From Burkholderia sp. WSM2230 (GTDB lineage Bacteria > Pseudomonadota > Gammaproteobacteria > Burkholderiales > Burkholderiaceae): a stretch of 64,000 bases of DNA. Every line of letters starts with the position of its first letter. Position 1 is the stretch's first letter. Position numbers and translations under genes: made by a program. The notes beneath the pieces are model-generated. The model saw nothing but the letters and a program-made list of their open reading frames with translations, was not told the DNA's origin and did not search any database. Below are positions 35,708 to 45,672 of the stretch, piece by piece. The stretch lies in the NCBI RefSeq assembly GCF_000472445.1, contig NZ_AXAJ01000002.1:248001-312000 (forward strand). The letters run 5' to 3'.

Positions 35708-35907
35708 TCGCCTATAACTTCACGGTTATTTCGCAGTGAAGCGCGGCGCGGCGGCGGTTTCCGAATGCGGCCTGCCAGCGCCGCGCGGGCAGATATGTTT
35801 CAATAACCGGCTAGACAGGCTGCGCGCCGCGAGGCCGCCGCGCCCGGCTCATGCATCCCGTTATGCATACGATTACGCATCGTTTCACGACTACATAGGC
35901 GAACAAC

Positions 35908-37011
35908 ATGATTCCAGTCACCATCCTGACCGGCTTTCTCGGCAGCGGCAAAACCACCCTGCTCAAGCGCATCCTGAACGAAAAGCACGGCATGAAGATC
36001 GCCGTGATCGAGAACGAGTTCGGCGAAGAGAACATCGACAATGAGATCCTCGTGCAGGACACGAGCGAGCAGATCATCCAGATGAGCAACGGCTGCATCT
36101 GCTGCACGATCCGCGGCGACCTGTCGCGCGTGCTCGGGGATCTCGCCGCGCAAAAGCAGTCGGGCAAGCTGGACTTCGACCGCGTGGTGATCGAAACCAC
36201 CGGCCTGGCCAATCCCGGCCCGGTCGCCCAGACGTTCTTCATGGACGACCAGATCGCCAGTGAATTCCTGCTCGACGCGATCATCACGCTGGTCGACGCG
36301 AAGCACGCGAACCATCAACTGGACGAGCATGAAGTCGTGCAGCGCCAGGTCGGTTTCGCCGATCGGCTTTTCATCACGAAGTCGGATCTCGTCGACGAAC
36401 AGCAGCTCGCCGATCTGCGCCACCGCCTGCTGCATATGAATCCGAAGGCGGCGATCAAGATGGTCAACTTCGGCGACGCGGACATCAAGGAAATCTTCGA
36501 TCTGCGCGGGTTCAATCTGAATTCGAAGCTGGAGATCGACCCGGACTTCCTCGCCGAGGACGAGCACGCGCACAGCCACGCTCATGCGCATGACGAGCAC
36601 GGCCACACGCACGATCACGATCACGATCACGACCACGCGAATTGCGATCATGACCATGGCCATTGCGACCACGAAGGTCATGACCACGGCCATCGTCATC
36701 ACGCGCATCACGACGACAAGATCAAGTCGTTCGTGTACCGCAACGATCGTCCGTTCGATCCGAACAAGCTCGAGGATTTTCTCGGCGGCATTCTGCAGAT
36801 CTACGGCGAGCACCTGTTGCGCTACAAGGGCGTGCTGTATATGAAGGGCGTCGACCGCAAAGTCGTGTTCCAGGGCGTGCATCAGATGATGGGCAGCGAC
36901 CTCGCGGCCAAGTGGCAGCCTGCCGAGAAGAAGACCAACAAGATGGTTTTTATCGGCATTGAATTGCCGCAAGATCTGATTACCGACGGCCTCGACGCCT
37001 GTCTGGTCTAA
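35908..37011 (+). CDS. CobW/COG0523 GTPase with histidine-rich metal loop
   Basis: A 367-residue G3E-family GTPase, a candidate zinc (or other metal) chaperone. Walker A is GFLGSGKTTLLKR (residues 9-21), the metal-binding CXCC motif is C63-x-C65-C66 (NGCICC), the Glu of Walker B is in VIETTGLANPGP, and the base-specificity motif is TKSDLVD. Residues of about 215-265 form a His/Asp-rich tract of some 25 histidines between the GTPase and the C-terminal CobW domain. Upstream of dksA. The DksA next to it has lost its zinc finger, which makes a zinc-supply link worth considering. Confidence 0.92.
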   Translation: MIPVTILTGFLGSGKTTLLKRILNEKHGMKIAVIENEFGEENIDNEILVQDTSEQIIQMSNGCICCTIRGDLSRVLGDLAAQKQSGKLDFDRVVIETTGLANPGPVAQTFFMDDQIASEFLLDAIITLVDAKHANHQLDEHEVVQRQVGFADRLFITKSDLVDEQQLADLRHRLLHMNPKAAIKMVNFGDADIKEIFDLRGFNLNSKLEIDPDFLAEDEHAHSHAHAHDEHGHTHDHDHDHDHANCDHDHGHCDHEGHDHGHRHHAHHDDKIKSFVYRNDRPFDPNKLEDFLGGILQIYGEHLLRYKGVLYMKGVDRKVVFQGVHQMMGSDLAAKWQPAEKKTNKMVFIGIELPQDLITDGLDACLV

Positions 37012-37689
37012 GCGCATTTACACCGGATGACCTCGCTGAGCGCCAATGGTCTGCGAAAAAGGGCAACGGCGAGGTCAGCGGCGAGTGCGGCGGCCGGTGC
37101 CGGCTAAAGCACGAGAGCAAGCGGGCTTGCAAGCACAACGCGGCGGCAACCCGCCGCCGCGAAATGTGCGCTGACGCACACGTGTGAAAAACACGTGAAA
37201 ACCCTGCTGTATTAGTGCGTGTCCAACCATCGCTTTTTGCTCGTTCGCGCGTTATATTTTCGGGATACCGGTGCGCCACAGAAGGATTTCCACCAGTTGC
37301 GGCGCCGGATTGTGATTCAGTTACAATACGTGCCCACTGGAGAATGAGAACGATTTGCCCGGTCAGTGCGCGGTGTTTACGTATTGCGCGCCGGGCCTGA
37401 AACGGCGCCGGAAAATCTTATCCGGGGAGCTCGCCGACAATGCCCGAGGCAGCCAGAGGAGATTCGCTGCCCGGGAGCAAATACCTCAGGAGCATTTGAG
37501 AACCGGTTTCCAGAGGAGTTCGGCCCCGCATTGGCGTTTTGACGCCCGAGGTGGGCGTGAGGCGCTTCGGCGTCACGACAGTTCATCGTCCGTGCCAGCC
37601 CTGTGCTCAGCGCCCCAGGCGCCTTGCGGGCAATACGAAAGTGCGGGCACTATGTAAGAGTTTTGCCTCACATTGAAGAAGTAAGCCAG
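37012..37689. other. Long dksA leader and upstream region, 678 bp
   Basis: No gene supported. A TACAAT -10 at 37322-37327 suggests a transcript starting near 37334, giving dksA an untranslated leader of about 355 nt. The leader contains several GC-rich inverted repeats (for example GGCGTTTTGACGCC at about 37531-37544). Short open frames here lack good ribosome-binding sites, although AGAGGAGA occurs at about 37455. Confidence 0.5.
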
Positions 37690-38109
37690 ATGACGACGAA
37701 ACGACTCTTGACCGAAGCCGAAATCCTGAAGATGAGCGACAAGGATTACATGAATGAGGATCAGCTCGCTTTCTTCAAGAACAAGCTCGAACAGCTGCAG
37801 GCGGAAATTCTCCGCAATGCCGGCCAGACCACCGAGAACCTGCGCGAAACCGTGATCGTGCCGGACCCGGCCGACCGCGCAACGATCGAGGAAGAGCATG
37901 CACTCGAGCTGCGCACGCGCGACCGCGAGCGCAAGCTGCTGAAGAAGGTGCAGCAGTCTCTCGCGCGCATCGACTCTGGCGACTACGGCTGGTGCGAAGA
38001 AACCGGTGAGCCGATCGGCATTCCGCGTCTGCTCGCCCGGCCCACGGCCACCCTGTCGCTCGAGGCGCAGGAGCGCCGCGAACTGCGCCAGAAGCTGTTC
38101 GGCGACTGA
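37690..38109 (+). CDS. dksA: RNA polymerase-binding transcription factor DksA (single-cysteine finger)
   Basis: A 139-residue DksA that works with ppGpp on RNA polymerase. The coiled-coil tip keeps the essential acidic pair (VPDPADRAT, Asp59 and Asp62), and the TraR/DksA-type globular domain is present. Of the four zinc-finger cysteines only Cys102 remains; the other positions are Thr105, Ser123 and Ala126 (WCEETG, TLSLEA). It should therefore fold without zinc, as single-Cys alphaproteobacterial DksA does. The ATG at 37690 is followed directly by the conserved TTKRLLTEAEI. Long leader upstream; strong terminator 50 nt downstream. Confidence 0.94.
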   Translation: MTTKRLLTEAEILKMSDKDYMNEDQLAFFKNKLEQLQAEILRNAGQTTENLRETVIVPDPADRATIEEEHALELRTRDRERKLLKKVQQSLARIDSGDYGWCEETGEPIGIPRLLARPTATLSLEAQERRELRQKLFGD

Positions 38110-38161
38110 ACGCCGGCGGCGCGGCTTCGGCGCCGCGCCCACAAACGCTGCTTCGTCGAGA

Positions 38162-38193
38162 GGCGCACGGTGATCCGTGCGCCTTTTTTCTTT
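38162..38193 (+). terminator. Intrinsic terminator of dksA
   Basis: GGCGCACGG (38162-38170) pairs with CCGTGCGCC (38175-38183) across a TGAT loop, followed by TTTTTTCTTTT. A strong Rho-independent terminator. Confidence 0.95.
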
Positions 38194-38237
38194 TGTCCTA
38201 TGCCATTCGCCGGCTCTTGATATGCCCGCGCGCGCCC

Positions 38238-38243
38238 TAAAAT
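38238..38243 (+). promoter_or_regulatory. -10 element of hslVU
   Basis: TAAAAT, with TTGATA at 38217-38222 (15-bp spacer) as -35 candidate. It lies right after the dksA terminator and 130 nt before hslV. No classic sigma-32 pair was recognised. Confidence 0.5.
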
Positions 38244-38373
38244 AATTCCGACATGCGCTGCACGAGCGCGCGAGGCGGGTCACTGTTCGCGCCGCGCGCC
38301 GTCCGCTTCCAGGCATTCATGCGGTCGCGCATCGCGCTGCCGCGTCCTACCCGCTTTGCAAAGAGGAACGCAT

Positions 38374-38910
38374 ATGGAGCAATTTCACGGCACGACAATC
38401 GTCTCCGTGCGCCGGGGCGACAAAGTCGCGCTCGGCGGCGACGGCCAGGTGACGCTCGGCAACATCGTCATGAAGGGCGGTGCCAAGAAGGTCAGGCGCA
38501 TCTATAACGGCAAGGTTCTGGTCGGCTTCGCGGGCGGCACGGCCGACGCGTTTTCGCTGCTCGACCGCTTCGAGGCGAAGCTGGAAAAGCACCAGGGCAA
38601 CCTCACGCGCGCCGCGGTCGAACTCGCGAAAGACTGGCGCACGGACCGCATGCTGCGCCGTCTCGAAGCCATGCTGATCGCGGCCGACGCGACCACCACG
38701 CTCGTCATCACCGGTAACGGCGACGTGCTCGATCCCGAAGGCGGCATTTGCGCAATCGGCTCGGGCGGCGCTTATGCGCAGGCGGCCGCGAAGGCCCTCG
38801 CGGACAACACCGAGTTGTCGCCGCGCGAAATCGTGGAGAAGTCGCTGGAGATTGCTGGCGACATGTGCATCTACACGAACCATAACCGCGTCATCGAGAC
38901 GATCGAGTAA
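38374..38910 (+). CDS. hslV: ATP-dependent protease HslV (ClpQ) peptidase subunit
   Basis: A 178-residue proteasome-beta-like peptidase. The catalytic Thr is Thr7 in [10 protein letters not shown], so a six-residue MEQFHG propeptide must be removed, whereas E. coli HslV needs only Met removal. [12 protein letters not shown] and the [18 protein letters not shown] segment are conserved. The ATG at 38374 has an AAGAGGAA site. It forms two stacked hexamers with HslU, encoded 9 nt downstream, and degrades regulatory and misfolded proteins. Confidence 0.97.
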   Translation: MEQFHGTTIVSVRRGDKVALGGDGQVTLGNIVMKGGAKKVRRIYNGKVLVGFAGGTADAFSLLDRFEAKLEKHQGNLTRAAVELAKDWRTDRMLRRLEAMLIAADATTTLVITGNGDVLDPEGGICAIGSGGAYAQAAAKALADNTELSPREIVEKSLEIAGDMCIYTNHNRVIETIE

Positions 38911-38919
38911 GGACCCACG

Positions 38920-40266
38920 ATGAGCACCATGACCCCTGCCGAGATTGTCTCGGAACTCGACAAACACATTATCGGCCAAGGCCGCGCGAAGAAAGCGGTT
39001 GCCGTGGCGCTGCGCAACCGCTGGCGCCGTCAGCAGGTCGAAGAGCCGCTGCGTCAGGAAATCACGCCGAAGAACATTCTGATGATCGGACCGACCGGCG
39101 TCGGCAAAACCGAAATTGCGCGGCGGCTGGCCAAGCTCGCGGATGCACCGTTCATCAAGATCGAGGCCACCAAATTCACCGAAGTGGGCTACGTGGGGCG
39201 CGACGTCGACAGCATCGTGCGTGATCTGATTGAGATTTCGGTCAAGCAGACGCGCGAGTCGGAAATGCGCAAAGTGCGAACCAAAGCCGAAGACCAGGCC
39301 GAAGACCGCATTCTCGACATCCTGCTGCCGAGCGCGCGTCCGGTCGGTTTCGGCTCGAGTTCAAGCGCCGCGGATACCGCCGACGAAGGCAGCACCACGC
39401 GCCAGACCTTCCGCAAGCGTCTGCGCGAAGGCTCGCTGGACGACAAGGAAATCGAGCTCGACGTCGAGCAGCCGCAGGTCGGCATGGACATCATGGGGCC
39501 GCCGGGCATGGAAGACATGACCGAGCAGATCCGCTCGATGTTCGCGAACATCGGCGGCGGCAAGAAAATGCGCCGCAAGATGAAGGTGAAGGAAGCGCTC
39601 AAGGTTCTCACCGACGAAGAAGCCGGCAAGATGCTCAACGACGAAGAGGTGAAGACCAAGGCAGTGCAGAACGTCGAGCAGAACGGCATTGTGTTCCTTG
39701 ACGAAATCGACAAGATTGCGTCGCGCAGTGAAGCCGGCGGCGGTGAAGTGTCGCGCCAGGGCGTGCAGCGCGATCTGCTGCCGCTTGTGGAAGGCACCAC
39801 GATCAACACCAAGTACGGCATGGTGAAGACCGATCACATTCTGTTCATCGCCAGCGGCGCGTTTCACCTTGCCAAGCCGAGCGATCTGATTCCCGAGTTG
39901 CAGGGACGTTTTCCGATTCGCGTGGAACTCGATTCTCTGTCGGTGAACGATTTCGAGTCGATCCTCGTGTCGACGGACGCGAGCCTCGTCAAGCAATACC
40001 AGGCATTGCTCGCGACGGAAGACGTGCATCTCGAATTCGCCGACGACGGCATTCGCCGCCTCGCGGAAATCGCTTATTCGGTGAACGAAAAGACAGAGAA
40101 CATTGGCGCGCGCCGTCTGTACACGGTCATCGAAAAACTGCTCGAAGAAGTTTCGTTCTCCGCCGGCAATCATTCCGGCAAGACGGTGCAGATCGACGCA
40201 GCGTATGTGGATCGTGCGCTAAACGAAGTAGCAGAAGACGAAGATCTGTCGCGCTACGTGCTGTGA
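38920..40266 (+). CDS. hslU: ATP-dependent protease ATPase subunit HslU (ClpY)
   Basis: A 448-residue AAA+ unfoldase. Walker A is [12 protein letters not shown] (about residues 57-68), Walker B is [11 protein letters not shown] (about 258-268), the pore loop lies in [12 protein letters not shown], and the intermediate I-domain occupies about residues 110-240. The C-terminus ends SRYVL, the tail that inserts into HslV to activate it. Cotranscribed with hslV and ended by a terminator. Confidence 0.97.
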   Translation: MSTMTPAEIVSELDKHIIGQGRAKKAVAVALRNRWRRQQVEEPLRQEITPKNILMIGPTGVGKTEIARRLAKLADAPFIKIEATKFTEVGYVGRDVDSIVRDLIEISVKQTRESEMRKVRTKAEDQAEDRILDILLPSARPVGFGSSSSAADTADEGSTTRQTFRKRLREGSLDDKEIELDVEQPQVGMDIMGPPGMEDMTEQIRSMFANIGGGKKMRRKMKVKEALKVLTDEEAGKMLNDEEVKTKAVQNVEQNGIVFLDEIDKIASRSEAGGGEVSRQGVQRDLLPLVEGTTINTKYGMVKTDHILFIASGAFHLAKPSDLIPELQGRFPIRVELDSLSVNDFESILVSTDASLVKQYQALLATEDVHLEFADDGIRRLAEIAYSVNEKTENIGARRLYTVIEKLLEEVSFSAGNHSGKTVQIDAAYVDRALNEVAEDEDLSRYVL

Positions 40267-40289
40267 TTTAAAGCAGAAGTGACGATGCT

Positions 40290-40324
40290 AAAACGGGCTG
40301 CCTGTAAAGGGCGGCCCGTTTTTC
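40290..40324 (+). terminator. Intrinsic terminator of hslVU
   Basis: AAAACGGGC (40290-40298) pairs with GCCCGTTTT (40314-40322), followed by further T and a C. The loop also contains a short inner pairing. It lies about 25 nt after hslU. Confidence 0.88.
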
Positions 40325-40343
40325 TATTCGTGCGCGTGAGGCG

Positions 40344-40401
40344 GATGGGAGTGCCAAAGCGGCTTTGGAGGCGTGGGACCGATGAGAGTTCCAAAGCGGC
40401 T
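40344..40401. repeat. Two-copy 21-bp direct repeat in the convergent gap
   Basis: GATG-G-GAGT-G-CCAAAGCGGCT at 40344-40364 recurs as GATG-A-GAGT-T-CCAAAGCGGCT at 40381-40401, 19 of 21 identical, with 37-bp period. It lies between hslU and the convergent response regulator gene. Confidence 0.7.
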
Positions 40402-40480
40402 GCGGATGTCAGCACAGCCGCCGCACCGAGCAGCACGACACGCCGGCGCTCAACCGCAAGCGCAAGTCACAAAGCACCGC

Positions 40481-41023
40481 CTACTGCTTGACCGGCCGCT
40501 TCGCGAGTTTCCTCTGCAAGGTCCGGCGATGCATGTTCAACGCACGCGCCGTGGCCGAAATATTGCCGCCGTGCTCGGCCAGCACACGCTGAATATGCTC
40601 CCACTCAAGGCGCGCAACGGAAAGCGGCGTGGGGTGCTCGATCGCCTCCTCGGCTTGCAGCGCGCTTGCCTCGCTTTGCAGCGCAGACAAAATTGTTTCG
40701 ACGTTCGCAGGCTTCGCCAGATAGTTGTCCGCGCCGTCTTTCACCGCCTGCACCGCGGTCGCAATGCTGGCATAACCGGTCAGCACGAGCATGCGCGCGT
40801 CAGGTTGCAGGTCCCGCAACGGTGCAACGAGCGTGAGGCCGGAGTCGTTGCCAAGATGCAGATCCACCGTGATCTGGCTGAATTTCTGCTGGTTCGCGAG
40901 CCTGATCGCCTCGTCCGCGTTGTGGGCTTCGCTCACCGTATAGCCGCGCCGCGTCAAACCGCGGGCGAGGATGCCGGAGAACACCTCGTCGTCGTCGATC
41001 ACCAGAAAATTCATTTCGCTCAT
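40481..41023 (-). CDS. RegA/PrrA/ActR-family response regulator
   Basis: A 180-residue redox response regulator. The receiver domain carries the acidic pair VIDDDE, phosphoacceptor Asp54 (VDLHLGNDSGL) and the Lys of YLAKPAN. A Fis-type helix-turn-helix follows, ending NMHRRTLQRKLAKR, nearly the same as in RegA. RegA-type regulators control respiration, CO2/N2 metabolism and electron-transport genes in response to quinone redox state. It overlaps the upstream kinase by 4 nt (ATGA). The start 41023 is fixed by the conserved MNFLVIDDDE and the overlap. Confidence 0.92.
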   Translation of the reverse strand: MSEMNFLVIDDDEVFSGILARGLTRRGYTVSEAHNADEAIRLANQQKFSQITVDLHLGNDSGLTLVAPLRDLQPDARMLVLTGYASIATAVQAVKDGADNYLAKPANVETILSALQSEASALQAEEAIEHPTPLSVARLEWEHIQRVLAEHGGNISATARALNMHRRTLQRKLAKRPVKQ

Positions 41024-42330
41024 GCCTGTTTCTCCGTGTTGGATGGCGCGGCGCCTTGACGGCCCGTGCCGGAAATTTTGCGCTCGGTGAGCGGCAGCCG
41101 CAAAACTGCGCGCGTGCCACGCGGCCTGGTCGCATTGACGTCCGTCAATTCGATCGACCCTTTCAGACGCGCCGCCGCCGAAAAGGCCAGATAGAGCCCG
41201 ACGCCATGCCCGCCCTGCGTGCTTTCCACCGGCATCGTACCCAGTGAGCCGCGCAGCGCAGCCGGAATGCCGGGGCCCGCGTCGCAGACTTCGAATTCGA
41301 TCTGGTCGCCGCGCGCCGTCAAGCTGCACGACAGCGTGACGTGATCGCGGCTCGCGCGCGCGGCGTTGTCGAGCAGGATCGTCAGAATCTGGCTGACGGC
41401 TACCGTGTCCTCAAGGCTGACATCCGCAGGAGGAGCGCCCAGCCGCTCGAACTTCACATGCGGATGGCGCAAGCGCCATTGATCGGCGAACGATTCGAGC
41501 CACTCGTCCACCGGCTGACGATTCGTGGTGGTCGTTGCGCGGCTGCGCAGCCTTGCGAGCGCCGACGTGCAAAGGCTCATCTGTTGCTCGAGCAGTTCGA
41601 GATCGGCGCTGTAGGGCGCGAGCCCTTTGTCGGTGCGCGCCGCGTCGCGCAGTTCTTCGGACAGCATCGCAATTGTAGACAGAGGCGTGCCGATTTCGTG
41701 AGCGACGGTGGCGGCCTGGACCCCGAGCGCAACTGCGCGTTCGTCGTGAAGCAAGCGCTGCTGCGCTTCTCCGAGCGCTGCGTCACGTAGCCGCAGGGCT
41801 CGCGACATACGAGCAACGAACCACGCGATCAGCCCCACGCTCACCATGAAGTTGACCCACATGCCGGCGCGGAAGTAGTCGAACAGGTTCGCGGGATTGT
41901 CGAGATTCAAGGGCACCGAATCGAAACCGAGCACCGCGTAGCAAGCCACGGCGAACGCGGCGAGCCAGGCCATGAGTTGCCACGGCAGCACCGCAGCCGC
42001 AATCGCAAGCGAAGGCAGATACAGCGAAACAAATGGATTCGTGGTGCCGCCCGACAGAAACAGCAACGCGGACAACGCGCCCAGATCGACCCAGATCTGG
42101 CCGAACAACTCCATGTTCGACTCGGGCCGCTGCTGCGCGACGCGCCACCAGGTGAGCGCATTGAAGATCACTTCGAGCGCAATGACGAGCAGCATGGCCG
42201 GCAACGGCAAATGCACGCCGATGAATATCTGCACGACCGCAATGGTCAGCAGTTGCCCGATGATCGCGAGGCTGCGCAGCCAGAACAGATGGCCGAGATT
42301 GACGCGGCCGGTGTTGGTTATACGATGCAT
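41020..42330 (-). CDS. RegB/PrrB-family redox sensor histidine kinase
   Basis: A 436-residue membrane kinase with about six hydrophobic helices in residues 15-175. The quinone-site motif reads LSGGTTNPF (about residues 92-100). The H-box is AAATVAHEIGTPLSTI with phosphoacceptor His211. A Cys at 254 (EQQMSLCTSAL) lies close to the redox-active Cys of RegB. ATP-binding boxes NAARAS, DAGPGIP and GHGVGLYLA follow. It pairs with the RegA-type regulator (4-nt overlap) and probably reports quinone/oxygen state. Confidence 0.92.
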   Translation of the reverse strand: MHRITNTGRVNLGHLFWLRSLAIIGQLLTIAVVQIFIGVHLPLPAMLLVIALEVIFNALTWWRVAQQRPESNMELFGQIWVDLGALSALLFLSGGTTNPFVSLYLPSLAIAAAVLPWQLMAWLAAFAVACYAVLGFDSVPLNLDNPANLFDYFRAGMWVNFMVSVGLIAWFVARMSRALRLRDAALGEAQQRLLHDERAVALGVQAATVAHEIGTPLSTIAMLSEELRDAARTDKGLAPYSADLELLEQQMSLCTSALARLRSRATTTTNRQPVDEWLESFADQWRLRHPHVKFERLGAPPADVSLEDTVAVSQILTILLDNAARASRDHVTLSCSLTARGDQIEFEVCDAGPGIPAALRGSLGTMPVESTQGGHGVGLYLAFSAAARLKGSIELTDVNATRPRGTRAVLRLPLTERKISGTGRQGAAPSNTEKQA

Positions 42331-42436
42331 GACTTCAATTTACCCGTTCGGACGCTTCCGAATGATGTCGCCGCCGGGCGGCGTTACCATAGCCGCTTTG
42401 TCAGCGCGCGGGCCGGTCGTTCGGCTGCGGTCAACC

Positions 42437-44065
42437 ATGGTCAACTCTGACATCTCGTCAGCTTTCCTTAATTTTATGCGGCAAGCCGCCGCGGCTCGCC
42501 ACAACGGCGCGCGCGAGCACGAAGCGCAAGCGCTTCATGCAGCAGCGCAATTCCATCCGCTCGACGACGAATCGCTCGCCTCGCTCACGCACGCATTGAT
42601 CCAACAGCGACGCCACGGCGACGCGATCGAACTGGCCGCCATTATTGCGCAACTCGACGAGCGCAACGCATATGCGCATTTTCGGCTCGGCTACGCATAT
42701 CAGATGGCGGACCGGCATGACGAGGCCATTGCTCCATATCAGCGCGCGCTCGTGCTCAATCCGGCGTTGCCTTCTCTGCGCTGCAATCTCGCGGGCGCGC
42801 TTGCCTTTACCGGACGTGATCTGGATCAACAAATCGCGCTGCTCGAACAGGCGGTCCAACACGATCCCGCCGACGGCAACGCGTGGATCAATCTCACCGA
42901 CGCCTATCGCAAGAACATGGATTTGCCGCGCGCGCTCGAAGCCGGCGAGCACGCTGTGCACTGCGCGCCGCTTAGCCCGCTTGCGCACAACAACTATGCG
43001 CTGACACTCCGCGAAGCGCAACGCTGGGCCACGGCGGTCCAAGCCGCGCAAACGGCATGCGCGCTCGCACCCGCTGATGCTGCAATGCGCTCCAATCTCG
43101 CGATGCTGCAACTGATGCGCGGCGATCATGCGAACGGCTGGCTCTCGCATGAAGCGCGCTGGAGCGGCTCAACAGAGCTGCGCGGCAATCGTCCCGCGCT
43201 GCCAGCCCCCACCTGGCGCGGCGAGCCGCTCGGCGGCAAGACGCTGCTCGTGTGGGGCGAGCAAGGCATGGGCGACGTGCTGCAGTTCAGCCGCTACATT
43301 CCACTCGTTGCCGAGCGTGTGCATCGCGAGGGCGGCCGCCTCGCCTGGAACTCGTTTCCGCAGATGGGCGCGCTGCTCGTGCGCAGCCTGGGCCGTCATG
43401 TCGACCATTACTCGGCCGGCGGCGGCGTCGAAACGCTGCCCCCGTTCGACTTCGAGATTTCATTGCTGAGCCTGCCGTTTGTTCTCGGCACCCGCGAGTC
43501 CACCATTCCCGCAGCCACGCCCTATCTGCACGCGGACGCCGCCGCTCTCGAACGCTGGCGCGACCGGCTTGCCGCCGAGCCGAGGCTCAAGGTCGGTCTG
43601 ACATGGACCGGCAGTCACACGCACCAGCGCAATCCGTTTCGCCGTGTCGGCTGGGAACGCTATGCGAAGCACTTCGCGGGCATGCGCAACGTGGCGTTCT
43701 ACTCGCTACAACCGGGCGCGGGCGCCGAGGTGAATGCCGCGCAGGCAGCCGGTCTGCCGATAAACGACTACACCGCCGAATTCGCCACTTTCGACGACAC
43801 CGCCGCGTTTGTCGGCGCGCTCGATCTCGTCATTACCGTTTGCACCTCGGCCGCGCATCTGAGCGGCGCGCTCGGACAGCGCACATGGGTGTTGCTCGAC
43901 GTCAACCCGCACTGGGTTTGGCTGACCGGGCGACACGACAGCCCCTGGTATCCGGGCACGACGCTGTACCGTCAGCCGCGATTTGGCGAGTGGGAGCCGG
44001 CGCTGGAGGCGCTCGCCCACGATCTGGATGCGCTCGCGGCCCGGCACGTCTGCCCGCGACGCTAG
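42437..44065 (+). CDS. Tetratricopeptide repeat protein with glycosyltransferase-like C-terminal domain
   Basis: A 542-residue protein. Residues of about 30-250 hold TPR units (for example YAHFRLGYAYQMADRHDEAIAPYQRALVLNP and DGNAWINLTDAYRKN). The C-terminal half (VWGEQGMGDVLQFSRYIPLV, LKVGLTWTGSHTHQRNPFR, LDLVITVCTSAAHLSGALGQRTWVLL) resembles the ADP-heptose/O-GlcNAc-transferase-like GT-B fold with a TPR front end. Such proteins glycosylate proteins or surface structures. The start has a poor ribosome-binding site and lies 106 nt from the divergent kinase; an alternative start is possible. Confidence 0.85.
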   Translation: MVNSDISSAFLNFMRQAAAARHNGAREHEAQALHAAAQFHPLDDESLASLTHALIQQRRHGDAIELAAIIAQLDERNAYAHFRLGYAYQMADRHDEAIAPYQRALVLNPALPSLRCNLAGALAFTGRDLDQQIALLEQAVQHDPADGNAWINLTDAYRKNMDLPRALEAGEHAVHCAPLSPLAHNNYALTLREAQRWATAVQAAQTACALAPADAAMRSNLAMLQLMRGDHANGWLSHEARWSGSTELRGNRPALPAPTWRGEPLGGKTLLVWGEQGMGDVLQFSRYIPLVAERVHREGGRLAWNSFPQMGALLVRSLGRHVDHYSAGGGVETLPPFDFEISLLSLPFVLGTRESTIPAATPYLHADAAALERWRDRLAAEPRLKVGLTWTGSHTHQRNPFRRVGWERYAKHFAGMRNVAFYSLQPGAGAEVNAAQAAGLPINDYTAEFATFDDTAAFVGALDLVITVCTSAAHLSGALGQRTWVLLDVNPHWVWLTGRHDSPWYPGTTLYRQPRFGEWEPALEALAHDLDALAARHVCPRR

Positions 44066-44096
44066 CCGCGGCGGCTTTCATTGCACGAAAAACCGC

Positions 44097-44321
44097 TCAC
44101 GGCGATCCGGCACCTGGCTCCGGCTGAGCAGCCCGCGCAATTTCAGCAGCGAGGCATTCCGGGCAAAGGCAACGGCCGGACGGGTCGAGTCGTTCGCGCG
44201 GCAGCGCCGGCATCTCGCGGCACCAGCACTCGAAAGGCTCGGCATGCATCGCGCAATCGAATGCATTGCCGCAGCGCGGGCAACGCGCGCTGCCTGGTGG
44301 GCTTGAGGCGGACGGTTTCAT
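44097..44321 (-). CDS. Cysteine-rich CWC family protein
   Basis: A 74-residue protein with eight cysteines: C14, C17 and C23 (CPRCGNAFDC), C32 and C34 (CWC), and C51, C53 and C56 (CLCPEC). This is the cysteine-rich CWC pattern, probably a zinc-binding module; function is unknown. I chose the ATG at 44321 because it starts nearest to the conserved part; an upstream ATG (44348) would add nine residues. It lies convergent with the TPR gene. Confidence 0.75.
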   Translation of the reverse strand: MKPSASSPPGSARCPRCGNAFDCAMHAEPFECWCREMPALPRERLDPSGRCLCPECLAAEIARAAQPEPGAGSP

Positions 44322-44387
44322 GACAGGCGGACGTTCTCGCGGGAGCATCGACGAGGAAATGATGCCACGGCTCGCGTCCTACTGTGA

Positions 44388-45485
<1,098 letters not shown>

Positions 45486-45672
45486 TCCCTGTGTCATATC
45501 CGGCAAATGGGGCGCGCTGCTGCAACGCCGCCTCATGTGCCGGCCACGCCGGCTGTGCGGCGTCTGCGCGGTGCGCAGTCATGGGCGCGTTGTGCCCCGG
45601 TCACGGCCTGTCCCCGTCATCGCTTCGTCGCGCGCTCGTCGCGGCGCCCGGCGCCTGAAGCGCTAACTTCCC

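Noticed and set aside
35708..35907. Zur operator upstream of the CobW-family gene
   Set aside because: The TATGCAT and TTACGCAT words near 35862-35880 form a loose direct repeat but do not match a Zur palindrome well enough to claim.
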